A DNA stretch of 64,000 bases from PALSA-911 sp963743035 (GCA_963743035.1 CAVUOB010000016.1:1-64000), one strand, 5' to 3'; positions 43,101 to 52,630 are shown, numbered from the stretch's first letter. Numbers and translations: made by a program. Notes: generated by a model not told the origin, from the letters alone.

Positions 43101-44430
43101 TCTCGTGGACATACCGATGACGGTTCCCCCGCCTGCGCGGGGATGGTCCCACGGCTGCTGCAGCGGCGGCTCAGACCACGGCGGTTCCCCCGCCTGCGCG
43201 GGGATGGTCCCCGCGCAAGGACGGTCGGATCATGGCCAGCCGCGGTTCCCCCGCCTGCGCGGGGATGGTCCCGGCCCGTCTCCATCCTCGCTGATGTCGT
43301 CTCCGGTTCCCCCGCCTGCGCGGGGATGGTCCCCCGATCAGCGCCAGGTCCGCGCCCATCTCTCGGGTTCCCCCGCCTGCGCGGGGATGGTCCCGCGACC
43401 AAGAAGGACGGCGATACGGAGGTGTGGGTTCCCCCGCCTGCGCGGGGATGGTCCCGCGCAAGCCGACGACTTCATGGCGGCGTGCGAGGTTCCCCCGCCT
43501 GCGCGGGGATGGTCCCTGGTATCTGTGGGACGGCTCGCGGTGGAAGCGGGTTCCCCCGCCTGCGCGGGGATGGTCCCTACAGCTCGGCCCCGACGCTCAC
43601 TTACAGCCTGGTTCCCCCGCCTGCGCGGGGATGGTCCCGGCCCGTCTCCATCCTCGCTGATGTCGTCTCCGGTTCCCCCGCCTGCGCGGGGATGGTCCCC
43701 GGATGCCGATGCTGGGCGTCGCGACATCCCGGGTTCCCCCGCCTGCGCGGGGATGGTCCCCATAAGAAGGAAATCGTTACGAATTTCACGAAGGTTCCCC
43801 CGCCTGCGCGGGGATGGTCCCCAGATCGAAGCCCTCAACTTTCGTGGCGGCTCGGTTCCCCCGCCTGCGCGGGGATGGTCCCGCCTGGGAATCCGCCGCC
43901 GGTAAGATCGTGGAGGTTCCCCCGCCTGCGCGGGGATGGTCCGTCCGGATCGCGGTCGCGCATCTCATACGCGGTGGTTCCCCCGCCTGCGCGGGGATGG
44001 TCCCCTGATGGACTGGCCGATCACGCCGGCCTACTGGGTTCCCCGGCCTGCGCGGGGATGGTCCCCTGCACTGCATGTCCCGGCTGTTCGGAGAGGAGGT
44101 TCCCCCGCCTGCGCGGGGATGGTCCCTGGGACCGGCCCGGAGAGCACGACGAATGACCGGTTCCCGCGCCTGCGCGGGGATGGTCCCCGGTCGAGGCCGA
44201 GCGCGAAGATCTGGTCCGAGGTTCCCCCGCCTGCGCGGTGATGGTCCTGGATCCGGCCCGGCGTGGAATACGACGATCTCGGTTCCCCCGCCTGCGCGGG
44301 GATGGTCCCGCGCCTTGGACATGGGGAAGGGGGCCTGGCGCGGTTCCCCCGCCTGCGCGGGATGGTCCCGTAAATCGCCGCGTCGTGAAGGTCCGGATCA
44401 CGGTTCCCCCGCCTGCGCGGGGATGGTGCC
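40194..44430 (+). CRISPR. Type I-E CRISPR array, 70 repeats and 69 spacers
   Basis: 29-bp repeats begin GGTTCCCCCGCCTGCG and end CGGGGATGGTCCC; the stem is CCCCGC/GCGGGG. All spacers are 32 bp and units are exactly 61 bp from 40194 to 44342. Repeat variants lie at 40865, 42085 and 42878, and cluster at the distal end: 43915, 44037, 44159, 44220, 44342 (one base missing) and 44402. Spacer 51 (43273-43304) and spacer 57 (43639-43670) are identical. A trace of a further repeat end (GGGGATGGTGCT) follows near 44453. Confidence 0.98.
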
Positions 44431-44540
44431 TTCAAGAACATCAAGAACATGAGGGGATGGTGCTGTGGTGCCGAACGCTGAGGGCCGATCGGCGCTGCGC
44501 AGCCAGTGCCCGGTTTTCGCGGGAGGGCCCAAACCGTCCT

Positions 44541-44560
44541 TGGGGGTAGATATGGGGGTA
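44541..44560 (+). promoter_or_regulatory. Paired GGGTA motif, candidate integrase arm site (right)
   Basis: TGGGGGTAGATATGGGGGTA lies 54 bp inside the right att core. It matches the motif before the integrase start in sequence, spacing and direction. Confidence 0.45.
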
Positions 44561-44613
44561 AAAAACGCTACTGCAAGAATTATATTAGATATTTCAATGG
44601 GTTATGGCGTCTC

Positions 44614-44705
<92 letters not shown>

Positions 44706-44811
44706 GCAGGCGGCGGGTTATAGGGGGCGATGGGCGGGTCTGCAACCGGACCCTGCGGCGGTGCGTGGCTGCCATGCAGGGCTCGGCTGTGGCGGTTGCG
44801 TGCGGTTTGGA

Positions 44812-44839
44812 TTGACACCGAACGGGCCGGCGCTATAAC
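44812..44839 (+). promoter_or_regulatory. Promoter of the rplU-rpmA operon
   Basis: TTGACA (44812-44817) and TATAAC (44834-44839) with 16-bp spacing, giving a leader of roughly 130 bases before rplU. Confidence 0.7.
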
Positions 44840-44974
44840 CGCCCCTCTCCGGCCGCCGGGAGCCTCCTGGTGGCCTTGTTTTCTATGGTTCGGGCGGGTC
44901 TGCCGCCTGCTGAGACGACTACGACGACACCCTACGACCGGCCGCGTCCGGCCAAGCTACAGGAATTCGAAGAG

Positions 44975-45289
44975 ATGTTCGCAGTCATCCGCACCGGCGG
45001 GAAACAGTACCGCGTTACCGAGAACGCCGTGCTGAAGGTGGAGAAGCTGGAGGCCGAGCCTGGCTCGACCGTCACCTTCACCGATGTGCTCGCCGTCGGC
45101 GGGGAGGGCAACCTCACGCTCGGCGCCCCGATCGTGGCCGGCGCCAGCGTGACCGCGACCGTCATCGCGCAGGACCGGCTGGACAAGGTCATCATCTTCA
45201 AGAAGCGCCGCCGGCAGAACAGCCGTCGTCGCAACGGCCATCGCCAGCATGTGACCGTGCTGCGCGTGTCCGGCATTTCGGCCGCCTGA
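44975..45289 (+). CDS. rplU: 50S ribosomal protein L21
   Basis: 104 residues. MFAVIRTGGKQYRVTENAVL then KVEKLEAEPGSTVTFTDVLA is L21, and IIFKKRRRQNSRRRNGHRQH is the conserved basic tail segment. The ATG at 44975 is the family start; the frame continues upstream but is non-coding. It is directly followed by rpmA. Confidence 0.98.
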   Translation: MFAVIRTGGKQYRVTENAVLKVEKLEAEPGSTVTFTDVLAVGGEGNLTLGAPIVAGASVTATVIAQDRLDKVIIFKKRRRQNSRRRNGHRQHVTVLRVSGISAA

Positions 45290-45305
45290 GCAGGAGACCC
45301 AACCC

Positions 45306-45575
45306 ATGGCACACAAGAAAGCTGGCGGCTCGTCGCGCAACGGCCGCGATACCGAGGGAAGGCGCCTCGGCGTCAAGAAATACGGCGGCGAGAAGGTCGT
45401 TGCCGGCAACATCCTGATCCGCCAGCGCGGCACGCGCTGGAAGCCCGGCACCAATGTCGGTCTCGGCAAGGACCACACCATCTTCGCGCTGGTGGACGGC
45501 AACGTGGAGTTCCAGACCAAGGCCGAAGGCCGAGTGTATGTCTCCGTGAAACCGCTGCCGGTCGCCGCAGAATAA
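45306..45575 (+). CDS. rpmA: 50S ribosomal protein L27
   Basis: 89 residues. MAHKKAGGSSRNGRDTEGRR then LGVKKYGGEKVVAGNILIRQ is L27; its N-terminus reaches the peptidyl-transferase centre. There is no N-terminal extension for cleavage. It is 16 bp after rplU, in the usual operon with obgE downstream. Confidence 0.98.
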   Translation: MAHKKAGGSSRNGRDTEGRRLGVKKYGGEKVVAGNILIRQRGTRWKPGTNVGLGKDHTIFALVDGNVEFQTKAEGRVYVSVKPLPVAAE

Positions 45576-45604
45576 CGCGCCGTACCCTCACGCCTGAGAA
45601 TCGA

Positions 45605-45640
45605 CGGGGGTCGGCAGCAGCCGGCCCCCGTTTTTCGTTG
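45605..45640 (+). terminator. Terminator between rpmA and obgE
   Basis: CGGGGGTCGGC, loop AGCA, GCCGGCCCCCG, then TTTTT. It is strong, so obgE must be expressed by read-through or its own promoter; only 10 bp separate it from the obgE start. Confidence 0.85.
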
Positions 45641-45649
45641 TAGAAGAAA

Positions 45650-46660
45650 ATGAAATTCCTCGATCAAGCCAAGATCTATCTGCGGTCCGGTGACGGCGGC
45701 GACGGTGTCGTCGCCTTCCGGCGTGAGCGCTTCATCGAGTTCGGCGGTCCCGATGGCGGCAATGGCGGCAAGGGCGGGGACATCGTCTTCGAGGCCGTGC
45801 AGAACCTGAACACGCTGATCGACTTCCGCTACACCCAGCATTTCCGCGCCCGCAAGGGCGGCAACGGCGCCGGGTCGGACCGCACCGGCGCCGGGGCGGA
45901 CGACGTGGTGATCAAGGTCCCGGTCGGCACGCAGATCATGGCCGATGACCAGGAGACGCTGCTCGCGGACCTCGATGTTCCTGGCAAGCGCATCACCCTG
46001 CTGCGAGGCGGCGATGGCGGCTACGGCAACGCAAACTTCAAGAGCTCGACCAACCGCGCGCCGCGCCGGGCCGACAAGGGCTGGCCGGGGGCGGAGCGCT
46101 GGGTATGGCTGCGGCTGAAGCTGATCGCCGATGTCGGGCTGGTCGGGCTGCCCAATGCCGGCAAGTCCACGCTGCTGGCGGCGAGCTCCGCGGCGCGGCC
46201 AAAGATCGCGGATTACCCGTTTACCACGCTGCATCCGCAGCTTGGGGTGGTGCGGCTGAATGCGACCGAGGAGTTCGTGATCGCCGACATCCCCGGGCTG
46301 ATCGAGGGCGCGCATGAGGGCGCCGGCCTCGGCGACCGGTTCCTCGGCCATGTCGAGCGCTGCGCGGTGCTGCTGCATCTGATCGATGGCGCCGCCGGCG
46401 ACGTGGTAAAGGCCTGGCGCCTGGTGCGCGAGGAGCTGGCCGCCTATGGCGGCGGCCTCGCGGACAAGCCGGAGCTGATCGGCCTGAACAAGAGCAATTC
46501 GATGACCCCGCGCGAAACCTCCGGCCGCCGCGCCGCCTTGGCGAAGGCGTCGGGACGGCCGGTCATGGTGCTGTCCGGCGTGACCGGCGAGGGCGTGCCC
46601 GAGCTGCTGCGCGCGCTGCAGAACGCGGTGAACGAGGAGCGGCGAGGCAAGGCGGCATGA
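45650..46660 (+). CDS. obgE: GTPase Obg/CgtA
   Basis: 336 residues. The glycine-rich OBG domain (MKFLDQAKIYLRSGDGGDGV, FGGPDGGNGGKGGDIVFEAV) precedes the G domain with GLVGLPNAGKSTLLAA (P-loop), DIPGLIEGAHEGAGLG (G3) and GLNKSN (NKxD-type, here NKSN). It acts in 50S maturation and the stringent response. The last Asp of the NKxD motif is replaced by Asn, which is worth noting. It overlaps proB by four bases. Confidence 0.95.
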   Translation: MKFLDQAKIYLRSGDGGDGVVAFRRERFIEFGGPDGGNGGKGGDIVFEAVQNLNTLIDFRYTQHFRARKGGNGAGSDRTGAGADDVVIKVPVGTQIMADDQETLLADLDVPGKRITLLRGGDGGYGNANFKSSTNRAPRRADKGWPGAERWVWLRLKLIADVGLVGLPNAGKSTLLAASSAARPKIADYPFTTLHPQLGVVRLNATEEFVIADIPGLIEGAHEGAGLGDRFLGHVERCAVLLHLIDGAAGDVVKAWRLVREELAAYGGGLADKPELIGLNKSNSMTPRETSGRRAALAKASGRPVMVLSGVTGEGVPELLRALQNAVNEERRGKAA

Positions 46661-47802
46661 ACGCCCCCGATCCTGCCGGCGCGCCCCGATTGGACGCGCC
46701 CCGACTGGCCAATGCCCGCCGCCTGGTGGTGAAGATCGGCAGCGCGCTGGTGGTGGACAAGACCGAGCCGCGCGCCGCCTGGCTGGACGGCGTCGCCGCC
46801 GATATCGCCGCCCTGCGCGCCCGGGGCGTGGACGTGATCGTGGTTTCCTCCGGCGCCATTGCCCTGGCGCGGCGCACGCTGGGCCTCGTGCGCAAGCGGC
46901 TGAAGCTGGAGGAGAAGCAGGCCGCCGCGGCGGTCGGGCAGATCCGGCTGGCGCAGGCCTGGAGTGTCGCGCTCTCCGCCCACGGGCTGACCGCGGCGCA
47001 GCTGCTGCTGACGCCGGACGACACCGAGGACCGCCGCCGCTACCTGAACGCGCGGTCCACGCTGACCACGCTGCTCGGCCTCGGCTGTATCCCCGTGATC
47101 AACGAGAACAATTCGATCGCCACGGCGGAAATCCGCTTCGGCGACAACGACCGGCTGGCGGCGCGGGTGGCGGAGATGGTGCAGGCCGACCAGCTGGTGC
47201 TGCTGTCCGATATCGACGGGCTCTACACCGCCGATCCCCGCCGCGATCCGGCGGCCTTGCACATCCCCGTGGTGGCGGCGATCACGCCGGAGATCGAGGC
47301 GATGGGCGGCGAGCCGCCGCCCGGCTATTCCTCCGGCGGCATGCGCACGAAGCTGGTCGCCGCCCAGATCGCCACGCAGGCGGGCTGCGCGATGGCGATC
47401 GCGGTCGGCAATGTGGCGCATCCGCTGGCGACGCTGGAGCGGGGGGCGCGCTGCACCTGGTTCCTGGCCGCCCCGGAGGGCCGTTCCGCACGCAAGCGCT
47501 GGATCGCCGGCGCGCTGGCGCCACTCGGCACGCTGCGGGTCGATGCCGGCGCGGCCAAGGCACTCGCGGCCGGGCGGTCGCTGCTGCCGGCGGGGGTGCG
47601 CGCCATCGAGGGCAGTTTCGAGCGCGGCGACCCGGTGATCGTGGTCGGGCCGCACGGGGAGCTGCTCGCGCGCGGCTTGTCGGCCTATGCCAGCGGGGAT
47701 GCGCAGAAGATCGCCGGCCATAGGTCCGACCAGATCGAGCCGATCCTGGGCTGGCGCGGACGCGACGAGATCATCCATCGCGACGATCTGGTCCTGGTCT
47801 AG
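46657..47802 (+). CDS. proB: Glutamate 5-kinase
   Basis: 381 residues, the first step of proline synthesis (glutamate to glutamyl phosphate). The amino acid kinase domain has RRLVVKIGSALVVD, IVVSSGAIALARRTLGL, INENNSIATAEIRFGDNDRL and SDIDGLYTADPR. A C-terminal PUA domain begins at about residue 280 (GTLRVDAGAAKALAAGRSLL). ATGA overlap with obgE; proA follows by 76 bp. Confidence 0.97.
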   Translation: MNAPDPAGAPRLDAPRLANARRLVVKIGSALVVDKTEPRAAWLDGVAADIAALRARGVDVIVVSSGAIALARRTLGLVRKRLKLEEKQAAAAVGQIRLAQAWSVALSAHGLTAAQLLLTPDDTEDRRRYLNARSTLTTLLGLGCIPVINENNSIATAEIRFGDNDRLAARVAEMVQADQLVLLSDIDGLYTADPRRDPAALHIPVVAAITPEIEAMGGEPPPGYSSGGMRTKLVAAQIATQAGCAMAIAVGNVAHPLATLERGARCTWFLAAPEGRSARKRWIAGALAPLGTLRVDAGAAKALAAGRSLLPAGVRAIEGSFERGDPVIVVGPHGELLARGLSAYASGDAQKIAGHRSDQIEPILGWRGRDEIIHRDDLVLV

Positions 47803-47878
47803 CCCGCCCCCGTCCTGGAAACCCCACACTGGAAACGAAGCCCGAGCCGCGCCAGACTAGCCACCAAGGAAACGCCGA

Positions 47879-49138
47879 ATGCATATCGAGACCGAGGTCA
47901 CCCAGCATCTGCACCGCGCCGCGACCGCCGCGCGGGAGGCATCGCGCATCCTCGGCCGGGCGCCGGCGGAGACGCGCAATGCTGCGCTGCGGGCGATGGC
48001 GGCCGCCATGCGGGCGCAGAGCCAGCAGATCCTGGCCGCCAATGCCGCAGACCTGGCCGCGTTCAGCGGCAGCGCCTCGTTCCGCGACCGGCTGACCCTG
48101 AACCCGGCGCGGGTCGATGCGATGGCGCAGGGGCTGGACGATATCGCCGAACTGCCCGATCCGCTCGGCCGGGCCCTGGCCGAGTGGACCCGGCCCAATG
48201 GCCTGAAGTTCCAGCGCATCGCGACGCCGATCGGGGTGATCGGCATGATCTATGAAAGCCGCCCGAATGTCGGCGCCGATGCCTCCGGGCTGTGCCTGAA
48301 ATCCGGCAATGCGGTGATCCTGCGCGGCGGGTCCGAGAGCCTGCAATCGGCGCGTGCGATCAACGCGGCGATGGTGGAGGGGTTGCGCCAGGCCGGGTTG
48401 CCGGAAGCCTGCGTGCAGATCGCGCCGAACACCGACCGCGCCTATGTCGCGGCCATGCTCGACGGCGCGGGTCTGCTGGACCTGATCATTCCCCGCGGCG
48501 GCAAGTCGCTGGTGGAGCGGGTGCAGCGGGAGGCGCGGGTGCCGGTGCTCGCGCATGCCGAGGGGCTCAACCATACCTATGTGCACGCAGCGGCGGACCC
48601 GGCGATGGCGCGCAGCATCCTGGCCAATGCCAAGATGCGCCGCACCAGCGTCTGCGGCGCGACCGAGACCCTGCTGATCGACCGGGCCATCGCGCCGTCC
48701 TTGCTGCCGCTGCTGGTGGCCGATCTGCGGGCGCTGGGGTGCGATTTCCGCGCCGACGCCGCGGCGCGGGCGATCGTCCCGGACCTGCCCGCCGCCGGCG
48801 AGGCCGATTACGACACCGAGTGGCTGGACGCCGTGCTTTCCATTCGCGTGGTCGATGGGGTCGAACAGGCGCTGGCGCATATCGGCCAACATGGCAGCGA
48901 GCACACGGACGCGATCGTTACCGAGGACGCGGCGATCGCGGAACAGTTCCTGCTTGGCGTGGACAGCGCGGTGGCGCTGTGGAACGCCTCCACCCAGTTC
49001 TGCGACGGCGGCGAGTTCGGTTTCGGCGCGGAGATCGGCATCGCCACTGGGCGCATACATGCCCGCGGTCCGGTGGGGCTGGAGCAGCTGACGATCTACC
49101 GCTACCTCGTCACCGGCACAGGGCAGGTGCGTCCCTGA
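47879..49138 (+). CDS. proA: Gamma-glutamyl phosphate reductase
   Basis: 419 residues, the second step of proline synthesis (glutamyl phosphate to the semialdehyde, with NADPH). FQRIATPIGVIGMIYESRPN is the conserved N-terminal motif, and MRRTSVCGATETLLID contains the catalytic Cys. GIATGRIHARGPVGLEQLTI closes the domain. Length is normal. Confidence 0.98.
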   Translation: MHIETEVTQHLHRAATAAREASRILGRAPAETRNAALRAMAAAMRAQSQQILAANAADLAAFSGSASFRDRLTLNPARVDAMAQGLDDIAELPDPLGRALAEWTRPNGLKFQRIATPIGVIGMIYESRPNVGADASGLCLKSGNAVILRGGSESLQSARAINAAMVEGLRQAGLPEACVQIAPNTDRAYVAAMLDGAGLLDLIIPRGGKSLVERVQREARVPVLAHAEGLNHTYVHAAADPAMARSILANAKMRRTSVCGATETLLIDRAIAPSLLPLLVADLRALGCDFRADAAARAIVPDLPAAGEADYDTEWLDAVLSIRVVDGVEQALAHIGQHGSEHTDAIVTEDAAIAEQFLLGVDSAVALWNASTQFCDGGEFGFGAEIGIATGRIHARGPVGLEQLTIYRYLVTGTGQVRP

Positions 49139-49188
49139 CCCATTTCCCGGCCGTGGACCCGCTGCCCCGTTTCGGGGACCGGCGCCGC

Positions 49189-49764
49189 ATGCGCATCGGA
49201 TTGCTCGGCGGTTCGTTCAACCCGGCGCATGCAGGCCATCTGCACGTCGCGATGCTGGCCCGGCAGCGGCTGCGGCTGGACCAGGTGTGGCTGCTGGTCT
49301 CGCCTGGCAATCCGCTGAAGGCCACGCGCGGGATGGCGCCGCTGGGTGCGCGGCTGGCCAGCGCTGCGCGCATCGGCGACGGCAGGCGTGTGGTGGCGAC
49401 GGCGATCGAGGCCGCGTTCGGCACCCGTTTCACCGCGGATACGCTGCGCGAGCTGCGCCGGCGGTTTCCCCGCGCCCGCTTCGTCTGGCTGATGGGCGCC
49501 GATAATCTCAACCAGTTGCCGCGCTGGCGCGACTGGATGGGCATCATGCGCAGGATGCCGGTCGCGGTATTCCCGCGTCCGAGCTATAATCACCGAGCGC
49601 TGGCCGGACGGGCCGCGCATCGGCTGCGCCGCGCCCGGCTTCCCGTTGCCGCGGCGCCGGTGCTGGCGCTACGTCGTCCGCCTGCCTGGATGTTTCTGCC
49701 TGCCCCCCAACATGCCGCCTCGGCCACCGCCATTCGCGCCGCCGGCTCAGGAGTCGTGCTATAG
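49189..49764 (+). CDS. nadD: Nicotinate-nucleotide adenylyltransferase
   Basis: 191 residues, joining nicotinate mononucleotide and ATP in NAD synthesis. MRIGLLGGSFNPAHAGHLHV is the nucleotidyltransferase motif (GSFNPxHxGH), with FVWLMGADNL mid-chain and QHAASATAIRA near the end in place of the usual ISSTxIR. The start may be upstream at GTG 49153, which would add 12 residues. It sits between proA and rsfS. Confidence 0.93.
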   Translation: MRIGLLGGSFNPAHAGHLHVAMLARQRLRLDQVWLLVSPGNPLKATRGMAPLGARLASAARIGDGRRVVATAIEAAFGTRFTADTLRELRRRFPRARFVWLMGADNLNQLPRWRDWMGIMRRMPVAVFPRPSYNHRALAGRAAHRLRRARLPVAAAPVLALRRPPAWMFLPAPQHAASATAIRAAGSGVVL

Positions 49765-49841
49765 CCCGCAAACCAGCCTCCCCCCCGAACGATCCCCCCG
49801 CCGCCGGGGCCGCGCCGCGTAAGCGGGCCCCCGCGCGCAAG

Positions 49842-50321
49842 GTGACGAAGCCCGACCTCGCGGAGGCGGCGAAGTCGCCGGGCACGCCGCGCAAGAAGGC
49901 CACCGCCGCCGGACCGCGCGCGGCGGGCGTACGGGCGGTGAAGCGCGCCGCCCGGCCCGAGCCGTCGGTGTTGGACAGGCTGCAGGCGCTGATCGTCGCC
50001 AGCCTGGAGGACGACAAGGCGGAAGCGGTGGTGGCGCTGGACCTGACCGGCAAGGCGTCGTTCTGCGACCGGATGGTGGTCGCCACCGGCATCGCCGACC
50101 GCCAGATCACCGCCATGGCGACGCATCTGGAGGACAAGCTGAACGAGGCCGGCGTGAAGCGCGTGCAGATCGAAGGCACCGGCGGCTCGGACTGGGTGCT
50201 GATCGATGCCGGGGACATCGTGGTCCACCTGTTCAAGCCGGAAGCGCGCACGCTGTATGCGCTCGAGAAGATGTGGGGCGAGGATCTGGACGCCACCGAG
50301 GAGAGTGTGACCGCCGTCTGA
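49842..50321 (+). CDS. rsfS: Ribosomal silencing factor RsfS
   Basis: 159 residues. The core LIVASLEDDKAEAVVALDLT then GKASFCDRMVVATGIADRQI and VHLFKPEARTLYALEKMWGE is RsfS, which binds L14 and blocks subunit joining when nutrients are short. A basic, Ala/Lys/Arg-rich N-terminal extension of about 40 residues precedes it, so the exact start (GTG 49842) is uncertain. A hairpin (GTGCCTC/GAGGCAC, 50339-50356) follows. Confidence 0.93.
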   Translation: MTKPDLAEAAKSPGTPRKKATAAGPRAAGVRAVKRAARPEPSVLDRLQALIVASLEDDKAEAVVALDLTGKASFCDRMVVATGIADRQITAMATHLEDKLNEAGVKRVQIEGTGGSDWVLIDAGDIVVHLFKPEARTLYALEKMWGEDLDATEESVTAV

Positions 50322-50375
50322 CCCCAGGCATGACAATGTGCCTCGCAAGAGGCACAACCCGGGGTGCGCCGGGGC

Positions 50376-50828
50376 CTACAGGCCCTGCACCGCCAGCGCC
50401 TGGTAGAATTCGCCGACGGCGCGGTCCACGCAGGCCGGGTCTGGCTCCGTGCCGGCCGGCGGGGGCGGGATGATGAGGCCGAACACGCCCTGCTGCTCCC
50501 CGGACTGGAAGATCGTGTAGGTCAGGGTCATGCAGGACCGCTCCCCGCGCAGCCAGGGGGAGACCCGAAGCCGTCCGCCGGCCCAGGAGGCGAACAGCCC
50601 TGCATTCTCCGCCGTGCCGAGAAACACCACCCGGGCATTCGGCATTGCCGCGAGGTCGGCGATAAACCGGTTGGTGTAGGGCAGCTGCGGCAGCGGATCG
50701 CCCTGCATCCGCTCGATCCCGATCATCCATGGCTGTGCCAGAGACGTTGGCCCGGGCACGCCCGCCGGCTGCGCGCAGCCAGCCAGCGGTCCGCAGACCA
50801 ACGCGGCGACCATTGCCGATGCGCGCAC
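50376..50828 (-). CDS. Small lipoprotein of unknown function
   Basis: 150 residues. MRASAMVAALVCGPLAGCAQ gives a lipobox (LAGC). The mature part has VVFLGTAENAGLFASWAGGR and LTYTIFQSGEQQGVFGLIIP, with no known domain. The GTG start at 50828 is chosen because GGAAGGGAGA lies just upstream; the frame extends further. Convergent with rsfS. Confidence 0.65.
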   Translation of the reverse strand: MRASAMVAALVCGPLAGCAQPAGVPGPTSLAQPWMIGIERMQGDPLPQLPYTNRFIADLAAMPNARVVFLGTAENAGLFASWAGGRLRVSPWLRGERSCMTLTYTIFQSGEQQGVFGLIIPPPPAGTEPDPACVDRAVGEFYQALAVQGL

Positions 50829-50924
50829 GGGCGTCTCCCTTCCGCGCGCGGAAACAAGCGCGTCCGTGTATTGGCGCACGATTTTGCTATGGACTGGTTA
50901 AAGCTGTGCAGCCGCATGGCAATT

Positions 50925-51935
50925 CTACTCGGAGCGCAGCCGCAATCTGCCGTCCCCAGCATTCCACGTCCACATCGGCAGGCCGGTCAGCAGATGGGTG
51001 CCTCCCAACCATTCGTCGCGATGAATAAGGCTCCATGCATCTGTCCGACCCAGGACAACATCGTGGCCGACAGCTGTCAGGGTCAGTCGCTGTCCCAGAA
51101 AGTCATCGCGTGACACGGTCTCGTTTGATCGCAAGCGAAACCGTCCATAAGGTTTGCTGTGCAGCAGCGGTTGGGATGCATTGGCCAGATCGGCGATGTG
51201 TTGAAATGTCCGCAAATCCCCCTCGAACAGGACCGTCTCCCGGTCCATGTTGGCGGCAAAGATGCGCCCTGGCGCTGCAATTCCCTCGGATACCAGCGAA
51301 AGAACCTGACGCTCCGTTCGGGTGAGACCATCGGATGACCAGGGGAACTCTTCAAGATGGCGAACCAACGCCGCGCGCAGGAATTGCAGCGGAGTCAGAT
51401 CGCCGCTCAAGAATGTTTCCAGCGCTGTCGGGTCAGGTGATCGAAAGGCTGCCCAGCCAGCGCTTGCCAGCGCCAACTGCGTTCCTGTTACAGGATGGCG
51501 AGAAGAAAGCAGTGAAACCATTTGTTCCGGATTTAACTGACCCAGTCCACGGAACGGCTCGACGCCGTGAAAATGGTCGATGCAGATCAGGGTAAGCCTG
51601 GTTGCCGCCATAGGGGCGTTCGAGAACCAGTCCAGAATCTGAAGAATCTGCAATTGATCCAGCAGGTCGTGTTCGAACCAAAGGATCACCTCATCATATT
51701 GATCGGATTTCCTGAGGCAGTCGTTCCGGGATTGGAAGCGACGGGCTTTGTCGTGGTCACCGTGCGGGCCGTTGAGGTACTTGGCTCGCAGGTCGCTGAC
51801 GGCATCAAGATCGAGATCCAGGGGAAACGGACCATGATGCATCGGATCACGCCAGGGCAGGACGTCGCCGCCCATGCCGCTGACCTTGAGAATATCGGCC
51901 GCGCTATCACCGTTCGTGATGTGCAGACGGCTCAT
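50925..51935 (-). CDS. DUF1835 domain protein
   Basis: 336 residues. MSRLHITNGDSAADILKVSG is the DUF1835 signature, followed by EVILWFEHDLLDQLQILQIL. A winged-helix-like C-terminal portion (TRTERQVLSLVSEGIAAPGR) follows. Function unknown; the domain fold recalls nucleotide-binding proteins. ATG 51935 heads the signature; an upstream frame start at 51959 adds eight residues. Monocistronic. Confidence 0.8.
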   Translation of the reverse strand: MSRLHITNGDSAADILKVSGMGGDVLPWRDPMHHGPFPLDLDLDAVSDLRAKYLNGPHGDHDKARRFQSRNDCLRKSDQYDEVILWFEHDLLDQLQILQILDWFSNAPMAATRLTLICIDHFHGVEPFRGLGQLNPEQMVSLLSSRHPVTGTQLALASAGWAAFRSPDPTALETFLSGDLTPLQFLRAALVRHLEEFPWSSDGLTRTERQVLSLVSEGIAAPGRIFAANMDRETVLFEGDLRTFQHIADLANASQPLLHSKPYGRFRLRSNETVSRDDFLGQRLTLTAVGHDVVLGRTDAWSLIHRDEWLGGTHLLTGLPMWTWNAGDGRLRLRSE

Positions 51936-51997
51936 GACCCGTAGCCCATCTCCAACCAATATCTAACCGACGCTTGGGGCCGGCGGGCGCTCTGGCC

Positions 51998-52630
51998 TCA
52001 GGCCTCCGCGTAAGGCTGTCCCCATTTCCCGTCGAACACCACGTCAGACAGCTTCGTTCGGCCGACTGGGCCGAATTTTCCCATCGGATAGCCGATCGGC
52101 AGGATGGCGTAGGAGTGCGCGCCTTCGGGGATTCCCATCGCCTTGTCCGCTTCGGCGCCATACCGGATATGCCGGGTGGTTAGCGTGGAGCCCAGGCCCA
52201 GCGCTCGGGCGGCGAGCAGCATGTTCTGCACCGCCGGATAGATCGAGGCGCCGGCCGACCGGGACGGGTTGGGGCCGTCTTCCAGGCAGGCGACAATCCA
52301 GACCGGGGCTTCGTGGTAATGGTCCGTCAGATATTCTACAGCGGCGTGCTGGCGGAGGTATTTTTCCTTGGTGATACCCGGCGGCGGCTCGCTGGTCAGA
52401 TAGCGCGGCCCGATCCACTCGTCGAAGGCGCGCTTATACAGCACCTGCACTGCCTTCTTCACCGCCGGGTCCTTGATCACCAGAAACCGCCAGATCTGCG
52501 TGTTGCCGCCGTTCGGGGCGGAAACGCCGGCCTGCAGGATCTTGTGGATCAGCGCGTCGGGAACCGGGTCCGGCTTCAGCCGGCGCATGGCGCGCATGGT
52601 CTGCATGATCTCGAAAACGTCGCTGGTCAT
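51998..52630 (-). CDS. Nitroreductase family flavoprotein
   Basis: 210 residues. IMQTMRAMRRLKPDPVPDAL with AGVSAPNGGNTQIWRFLVIK is the FMN-binding start of the nitroreductase fold (R-R, S-A-P-N-G, N-x-Q-x-W-R). ASIYPAVQNMLLAARALGLG is the conserved helix. Uses NAD(P)H to reduce nitro compounds or quinones; the substrate here is unknown. It precedes the hydrolase gene by 32 bp in reverse order and may share its transcript. Confidence 0.88.
   Translation of the reverse strand: MTSDVFEIMQTMRAMRRLKPDPVPDALIHKILQAGVSAPNGGNTQIWRFLVIKDPAVKKAVQVLYKRAFDEWIGPRYLTSEPPPGITKEKYLRQHAAVEYLTDHYHEAPVWIVACLEDGPNPSRSAGASIYPAVQNMLLAARALGLGSTLTTRHIRYGAEADKAMGIPEGAHSYAILPIGYPMGKFGPVGRTKLSDVVFDGKWGQPYAEA

Noticed and set aside
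40223..44322. Long open frames through the CRISPR array on both strands with RFPRLRGDGP or GTIPAQAGEP repeats
   Set aside because: They are artefacts of translating a 61-bp repeat unit without stops, not proteins.
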